Part shown: piece by piece, positions 59,658 through 64,000 of the stretch
How the letters are laid out: every line of letters starts with the position of its first letter
Position numbering within the stretch: the first letter of the stretch is position 1
Source: Muricauda sp. MAR_2010_75
Lineage (GTDB): Bacteria; Bacteroidota; Bacteroidia; Flavobacteriales; Flavobacteriaceae
Assembly: GCF_000745185.1 (NCBI RefSeq)
Contig: NZ_JQNJ01000001.1
Span: 3,826,501-3,890,500 of the forward strand
DNA length: 64,000 nt
Reading direction: 5' to 3'
Notes under the pieces: model-generated
What the model was told of the DNA's origin: nothing
The model's input: only the letters and a program-made list of their open reading frames with translations
The model's database searches: none
Position numbers and translations under genes: made by a program

Positions 59658-61988
59658 TTATGTATTATCTATGACCTCTAACTTGGCAAAACGGAGCAAC
59701 AGTTTTTTCATACCGCCTTGCTCAAAATGGATTTCAGCTTTCTTGTCATTTCCTACACCTTCAATCTTGAGCACCTTGCCCCTACCAAAACGGGTATGGT
59801 TCACCAATACCCCTTCCGATAAGTTGGAATCGATAATATTATTGTTAGTGGTTGATGTGGAAAGTTCAGGTTTCAGCTTTCGCAACTTTCGCAATTGCTG
59901 TTCATTAGGCCTATGGGTGCTGGGTGGGGTTCCACTCTTTGGCTTAATCTGCCGAAGCTTGCTTTTGTCCACTTCTCCAAAAATATCGGCATTGATCATA
60001 GATTTATAGCGATACCCATCATTTAATGGAGTAAGGTTTTCCACATATTGCTCATCGATTTCCTCCAAAAACCGACTAGGCTCTGCATCAATAAGTTTTC
60101 CCCATCGATAACGGTTTTGGGTATAGGTGAGAGTGGCCTGCTTCTCTGCCCGGGTCAGGGCCACGTAGAACAATCGACGTTCTTCTTCCAGTTCACTTCG
60201 GGTATTCATGCTCATTGCTGATGGAAAAAGGTCTTCCTCCATCCCAACCACATATACATACGGAAACTCCAATCCTTTGGCCAAGTGGATGGTCATTAAA
60301 GCTACTCGGTCATCATCCCCTACTTCCTTGTCCATGTCGGTGGCCAAGGCCACATCTTCCAAGAATTCGGTCAGGCTTCCCGTAGCATCGGCCAATTCTT
60401 TCTGACCTTCCACAAAATCCTTGATTCCGTTCAAGAGTTCCTCAATGTTCTCCATTCGGGCGATACCCTCTGGAGTCCCATCCTTTTTAAACTCCAACAA
60501 CAATCCTGTTTTTTTGGCCACATGCTCTGCCAAGGTAAAGGCATCAGCTCCTTCATTCATGATTTGGAAACTCTTGATCATGGTCACAAAGTCCCCAAGC
60601 TTGCGTTTCGTTCCGGCATTGATGTTCAGGTTAAGCTTGGCCAAGTGCTCCATTACCTCAAAAATGGACCGTCCATAATGATTTGCTGCTACGACAAGTC
60701 GGTCTATGGTGGTTTGACCAATACCCCGTGCCGGAAAATTGATGACCCGCTTTAGTGCTTCTTCATCCTTTGGGTTGACGATCAACCGCAAATAGGCCAA
60801 TACGTCCTTGATTTCTTTACGTTGATAAAAAGAAAGTCCTCCGTAAATGCGATACGGAATATCCCGTTTTCTGAGCGCATCTTCAATGGATCGGGACTGT
60901 GAGTTGGTCCGATACAACACCGCAAAATCACCGTTTTGCAGCTGTTGTTGCATTTTGGTCTCAAAAATGGAGCTGGACACATATCTACCCTCTTCTGCAT
61001 CGGTTGGGCTTCTGTGTATTTTTATTTTATGCCCTTCATCGTTGGAGGTCCAGACCACTTTTTCCAACTGGTCGCGGTTTTTAGCGATGATGGAGTTGGC
61101 CGCTTTGACGATATTTTGGGTGGACCGATAATTTTGTTCCAATCGGTATACGGCCACATCGTCATAATCCCGTTGAAAGTTGAGAATGTTAGTGATGTTG
61201 GCCCCTCGGAAGGAATAAATACTTTGCGCATCATCTCCCACAACACAAATATTCTGGTATCGGTCCGACAATGCTTTTACAATCAAATATTGGGAGTGAT
61301 TGGTATCTTGGTACTCATCCACCAAAATATACCGGAACCTATCCTGGTATTTCATCAAAACCTCTGGAAAACGGGTCAATAGCTCATTGGTGCGCAGCAG
61401 AAGGTCATCGAAATCCATGGCGCCAGCCTTAAAGCAACGATCTACATAATTCTTGTAAATCTCTCCCATTCTGGGTCGTTTGGCCATGGCGTCAGCTTCC
61501 ACCAATTCAGGATTCTGGAAATAGGCCTTGACCGTGATCAAACTATTCTTGTAGGATGAAATTCGGTTCTGAATCTGTTTGTATTTATATATATCCTTGT
61601 CCAATCCCATCTCTTTGATGATGGCCGCAATCAAACGTTGGGAGTCTTGGGTGTCATAAATGGTAAAGTTGCTGGGGAATCCCAATTTATCACCGTCATA
61701 GCGCAACAACTTGGCAAATACCGAGTGAAAAGTCCCCATCCAAAGGTTCTTCGCCTCCGAATCCCCAACAATGGAAGCAATCCGCTTTTTCATTTCACGG
61801 GCGGCTTTGTTGGTAAAGGTCAAGGCCAAGATATTGAACGAATCCACCCCTTGGTTCATCAAGTGGGCAATACGGTATGTTAGAACCCGGGTCTTCCCGG
61901 AACCGGCACCCGCTATCACCATCAAAGGCCCATCCTTGTGCAATACAGGGGCTCGTTGCGCATCATTCAATTCATCCAAAAAAGTACT
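59658..61988 (-). CDS. UvrD/PcrA-type superfamily 1 DNA helicase
   Basis: 776 or 777 aa, start TTG at 61991-61989 (or the next codon). Walker A AGAGSGKTRVLTYR (about residue 30), the 1A/1B GFPSNFTIYDTQDSQRLI, DEYQDTNHSQY (motif II), VVGDDAQSIYSFRGA (III), YRLEQNYRSTQNIV (IV), LMTIHLAKGLEFPYVYVVGME (V) and EERRLFYVALTRAEKQATLTY (VI) are all in order. It unwinds DNA in excision and mismatch repair and clears RecA. The C-terminal HTRFGRGKVLKIEG barrel is present. No LexA-like operator is seen upstream. Confidence 0.95.
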   Translation of the reverse strand, partial: STFLDELNDAQRAPVLHKDGPLMVIAGAGSGKTRVLTYRIAHLMNQGVDSFNILALTFTNKAAREMKKRIASIVGDSEAKNLWMGTFHSVFAKLLRYDGDKLGFPSNFTIYDTQDSQRLIAAIIKEMGLDKDIYKYKQIQNRISSYKNSLITVKAYFQNPELVEADAMAKRPRMGEIYKNYVDRCFKAGAMDFDDLLLRTNELLTRFPEVLMKYQDRFRYILVDEYQDTNHSQYLIVKALSDRYQNICVVGDDAQSIYSFRGANITNILNFQRDYDDVAVYRLEQNYRSTQNIVKAANSIIAKNRDQLEKVVWTSNDEGHKIKIHRSPTDAEEGRYVSSSIFETKMQQQLQNGDFAVLYRTNSQSRSIEDALRKRDIPYRIYGGLSFYQRKEIKDVLAYLRLIVNPKDEEALKRVINFPARGIGQTTIDRLVVAANHYGRSIFEVMEHLAKLNLNINAGTKRKLGDFVTMIKSFQIMNEGADAFTLAEHVAKKTGLLLEFKKDGTPEGIARMENIEELLNGIKDFVEGQKELADATGSLTEFLEDVALATDMDKEVGDDDRVALMTIHLAKGLEFPYVYVVGMEEDLFPSAMSMNTRSELEEERRLFYVALTRAEKQATLTYTQNRYRWGKLIDAEPSRFLEEIDEQYVENLTPLNDGYRYKSMINADIFGEVDKSKLRQIKPKSGTPPSTHRPNEQQLRKLRKLKPELSTSTTNNNIIDSNLSEGVLVNHTRFGRGKVLKIEGVGNDKKAEIHFEQGGMKKLLLRFAKLEVIDNT

Positions 61989-62127
61989 CAAAGGCTCGGA
62001 TTTTTAAAAAGTAAGTGTGAAATTAGCCAATAATGACCTTATGCTAAAATCAAGCTGTCAATATTTATAAACACGGAGGTGTTTTGATTTGAATTGAATA
62101 TATTTAAGGCCATAACCCTTTTTATTG

Positions 62128-62667
62128 ATGATGTACAACCGTTTCCCCATCTTGATATGTGCGTTTTTCAGTCTTTTTGCACTGTCCCAAGAAAAAAAAG
62201 CAGGTCCAATCATCGAAAAATACGGTGAAGTATTCACCGTGGATGCCCCAGACTTTAAAACCAATGTCAACGAGGAGTTTAAGGTGGTTTTTGATGTAGC
62301 CATCGGTCCGGAATCCCATGAAGAAATCAACAAACGGATTGAAACCGCTGCCCGTTTTTTAAACATGCATGCCCAAAATGGCGTGCCAGCTTCCCAATTA
62401 AAGGCTGCTCTGATTATACATGGAACGGCCACGACCAATATTATGAACAATGAGGCCCATGAAAAACGGTTTGGTGTACCCAATCCCAATGCTGATCTAT
62501 TACAAAGCCTTATGGATAATGGGGTTGAAATCATCCTTTGTGGACAATCCTCAAAATCCAGAAATGTTCCCAAGGAAGACCTTATTTCCGGAGAAAAAAT
62601 TGCCCTTTCGGCCATGACAGCACTGATTCAATTACAAAATGACGGATACCGTCTTATTAAATTATAA
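62128..62667 (+). CDS. DsrE-like secreted protein
   Basis: 180 aa. Signal peptide LICAFFSLFALSQ; then a DsrE/DsrF-like domain (VVFDVAIGPESHEEINKRIETAARFLNMHA ... KAALIIHGTAT ... LMDNGVEIILCGQSSKSRNV) with the conserved Cys at the CGQS position. Periplasmic DsrE-like proteins are known in Bacteroidota; function uncertain, some act in sulfur transfer. ATG 62128 or 62131 are possible starts. Likely cotranscribed with the M20 gene 13 bp downstream. Confidence 0.8.
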   Translation: MMYNRFPILICAFFSLFALSQEKKAGPIIEKYGEVFTVDAPDFKTNVNEEFKVVFDVAIGPESHEEINKRIETAARFLNMHAQNGVPASQLKAALIIHGTATTNIMNNEAHEKRFGVPNPNADLLQSLMDNGVEIILCGQSSKSRNVPKEDLISGEKIALSAMTALIQLQNDGYRLIKL

Positions 62668-62680
62668 CTAACTCAACATT

Positions 62681-63949
62681 ATGAAGAAAATTTTAGCCCT
62701 TACATTTTTAATTACAGGTGTTGCCGCCTTTGCGCAAGACTTGGGAAAAGATATTGCCGCAGTTGAATCCAAAGTGGTTGAATGGAGACGTGACATCCAT
62801 GAACATCCCGAACTCAGTAACCGTGAATTCAAAACCGCCGAAAAAATTGCAACCCACCTGAAATCTTTGGGCATTGAAATTCAAACTGGGGTGGCTCATA
62901 CAGGAGTGGTTGGCATTTTAAAAGGCAACAAACCGGGAAAAGTAGTTGGCCTACGAGCCGATATTGACGCCCTTCCCGTAACCGAACGCAATGATTTGCC
63001 TTTCAAATCAACCGTTACCTCCGAATTTTTAGGAAAAGAAGTCGGGGTGATGCATGCCTGCGGACATGATACCCATACTGCTATTTTAATGGGTGTGGCC
63101 GAAGTGCTTGCCAAGAACAAGGATAAAATCAAAGGAACCGTAAAATTCATTTTCCAGCCTGCTGAAGAAGGGGCACCTCCGGGAGAGGAAGGTGGAGCCA
63201 AATTAATGGTGAAGGAAGGCGCACTTACCAATCCCGATGTTGACGCCATTTTTGGGCTTCACATCAATTCACAAACACCTATAAACACCATCAAGTATAA
63301 ACCAGGCGGAGCTATGGCATCCGCTCAACGCTTTGTAATCAATGTAAAGGGAAAGCAAACCCACGGCTCCCAGCCATGGGCAGGCGTTGACCCCATTTTG
63401 ATCAGTGCCAAGATCATCAATGGGCTTCAGACCATCATCAGTCGAGAAACTGAGTTGACCAATGAAGCGGCCGTTATTTCCGTAGGAAAGATTACCAGTG
63501 GGGTTCGTTTTAACATCATCCCTGAAAGTGCAGAAATGATTGGGACCATCCGAACTTTGGATTACGACATGCAGAAAAAGCTGAACGACCGTATGATGGA
63601 AATGGTTCCTGCCATTGCCAAAGCCTATGGTGGTGATGCAGATATTGAAATCACTACTTCCACTGCGATTACGTTCAACGATTTGGATTTGACCGCTAAG
63701 ATGGCTCCCAGTTTAGAAAAGGCGGCTGGCAAGGATAATGTATCTGTCACTAAAGCAATCACTGGTGCCGAGGATTTTAGCTATTTCCAGGAAAAAGTAC
63801 CCGGACTCTTCTTTATTTTGGGAGGAATGGCGCCAGGTACCACAGAATCATTTCCGCACCACACGCCAGACTTTAAAATTGATGATAGTGGACTGTTGTT
63901 GGGCGTGAAAGCGATGACGCAACTTACTTTGGATTATTTGAACATGTAA
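62681..63949 (+). CDS. M20D family amidohydrolase, secreted
   Basis: 422 aa. Signal peptide (ITGVAAFAQD), then the M20 fold: RRDIHEHPELSNREFKTAEKI, RADIDALPV, MHACGHDTHTA (C127, H129, metal ligands), QPAEEG (E162/E163), the dimerisation domain GSQPWAGVDPILISAKIINGLQ, and GAEDFSYFQEKVPGLFFILGG and FPHHTPDF near the end with the last ligand. This is the IAA-amino-acid/N-acyl-amino-acid amidohydrolase group; the periplasmic site suggests cleavage of N-acyl amino acids or peptides from outside. The stop is directly followed by the next ATG. Confidence 0.92.
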   Translation: MKKILALTFLITGVAAFAQDLGKDIAAVESKVVEWRRDIHEHPELSNREFKTAEKIATHLKSLGIEIQTGVAHTGVVGILKGNKPGKVVGLRADIDALPVTERNDLPFKSTVTSEFLGKEVGVMHACGHDTHTAILMGVAEVLAKNKDKIKGTVKFIFQPAEEGAPPGEEGGAKLMVKEGALTNPDVDAIFGLHINSQTPINTIKYKPGGAMASAQRFVINVKGKQTHGSQPWAGVDPILISAKIINGLQTIISRETELTNEAAVISVGKITSGVRFNIIPESAEMIGTIRTLDYDMQKKLNDRMMEMVPAIAKAYGGDADIEITTSTAITFNDLDLTAKMAPSLEKAAGKDNVSVTKAITGAEDFSYFQEKVPGLFFILGGMAPGTTESFPHHTPDFKIDDSGLLLGVKAMTQLTLDYLNM

Positions 63950-64000
63950 ATGGATTCCATTTTAGATTTTTTGAGTGACATTCCTTGGTGGGGGTGGCTA
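63950..64000 (+). CDS. Start of an unidentified gene (3' end outside window)
   Basis: ATG immediately after the M20 stop; the 17 visible codons read MDSILDFLSDIPWWGWL, with a tryptophan-rich stretch that suggests the beginning of a membrane segment. Too short to identify; translational coupling to the M20 gene is likely. Confidence 0.45.
   Translation, partial: MDSILDFLSDIPWWGWL

Overview
The window looks like a chromosomal segment of a marine-type member of the Flavobacteriaceae (Bacteroidota), plausibly near Muricauda/Allomuricauda/Flagellimonas; the genus is inference. Support: many genes are preceded by the Bacteroidota -7 box TAnnTTTG a short distance before the start, Shine-Dalgarno sequences are mostly absent, TTG starts are frequent, lipoproteins carry Bacteroidota-style signal peptides, and lineage families occur (DUF6090 membrane proteins, TPR-LuxR regulators, DUF4369/TlpA thioredoxins, fused E1 alpha/beta). 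No rRNA, tRNA, CRISPR array, intact insertion sequence or prophage was seen.

Layout. 1-6.4 kb: end of a TPR/LuxR-type regulator, an S10 peptidase, a membrane protein, an EthD-like protein between two tracts of a degenerate 7-bp repeat, a small CxxC protein with a strikingly structured 5' leader, and a membrane coiled-coil protein. 6.4-16.1 kb is an accessory-looking stretch: a large lipoprotein, three DUF6090 paralogues sharing a near-identical 5' module, an attC-like folded element, a DUF885-like lipoprotein, an M61-like protein with a changed zinc motif, and dispersed REP-like repeats. 16.1-19.7 kb: three-gene sulfotransferase/transporter operon. 20-37 kb: core genes (chorismate synthase, dicarboxylate symporter, LpxH-like phosphoesterase, D-lactate-type dehydrogenase, rhomboid protease, lipid A acyltransferase, GlmM) and the AcpH - gamma-glutamyltransferase - ATP-grasp - SMP-30 run.

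37.2-40.8 kb is the most interesting locus. A self-cleaving-type XRE/S24 (LexA-like) repressor is divergent from a radical-SAM DNA modification/repair protein and a DUF4130 'DNA metabolism' protein. The intergenic region carries four inverted repeats of the form TGGAW-TAT-WTCCA, centre-to-centre 23, 18 and 23 bp, lying over both -7/-33 promoters. This reads as a small, private, SOS-like DNA-repair regulon; uvrA and the uvrD/pcrA helicase in the same window lack the operator.

40.8-64 kb: APC permease, UvrA-LOG-inactive-M1/beta-barrel run, fused branched-chain 2-oxoacid dehydrogenase E1, DoxX, DNA polymerase III delta, orphan HsdR-N protein, glycosyltransferase, OmpA lipoprotein, Sua5/YrdC, membrane alpha/beta hydrolase, UvrD/PcrA helicase, DsrE-like protein, M20 amidohydrolase, and the first 17 codons of a gene that leaves the window.
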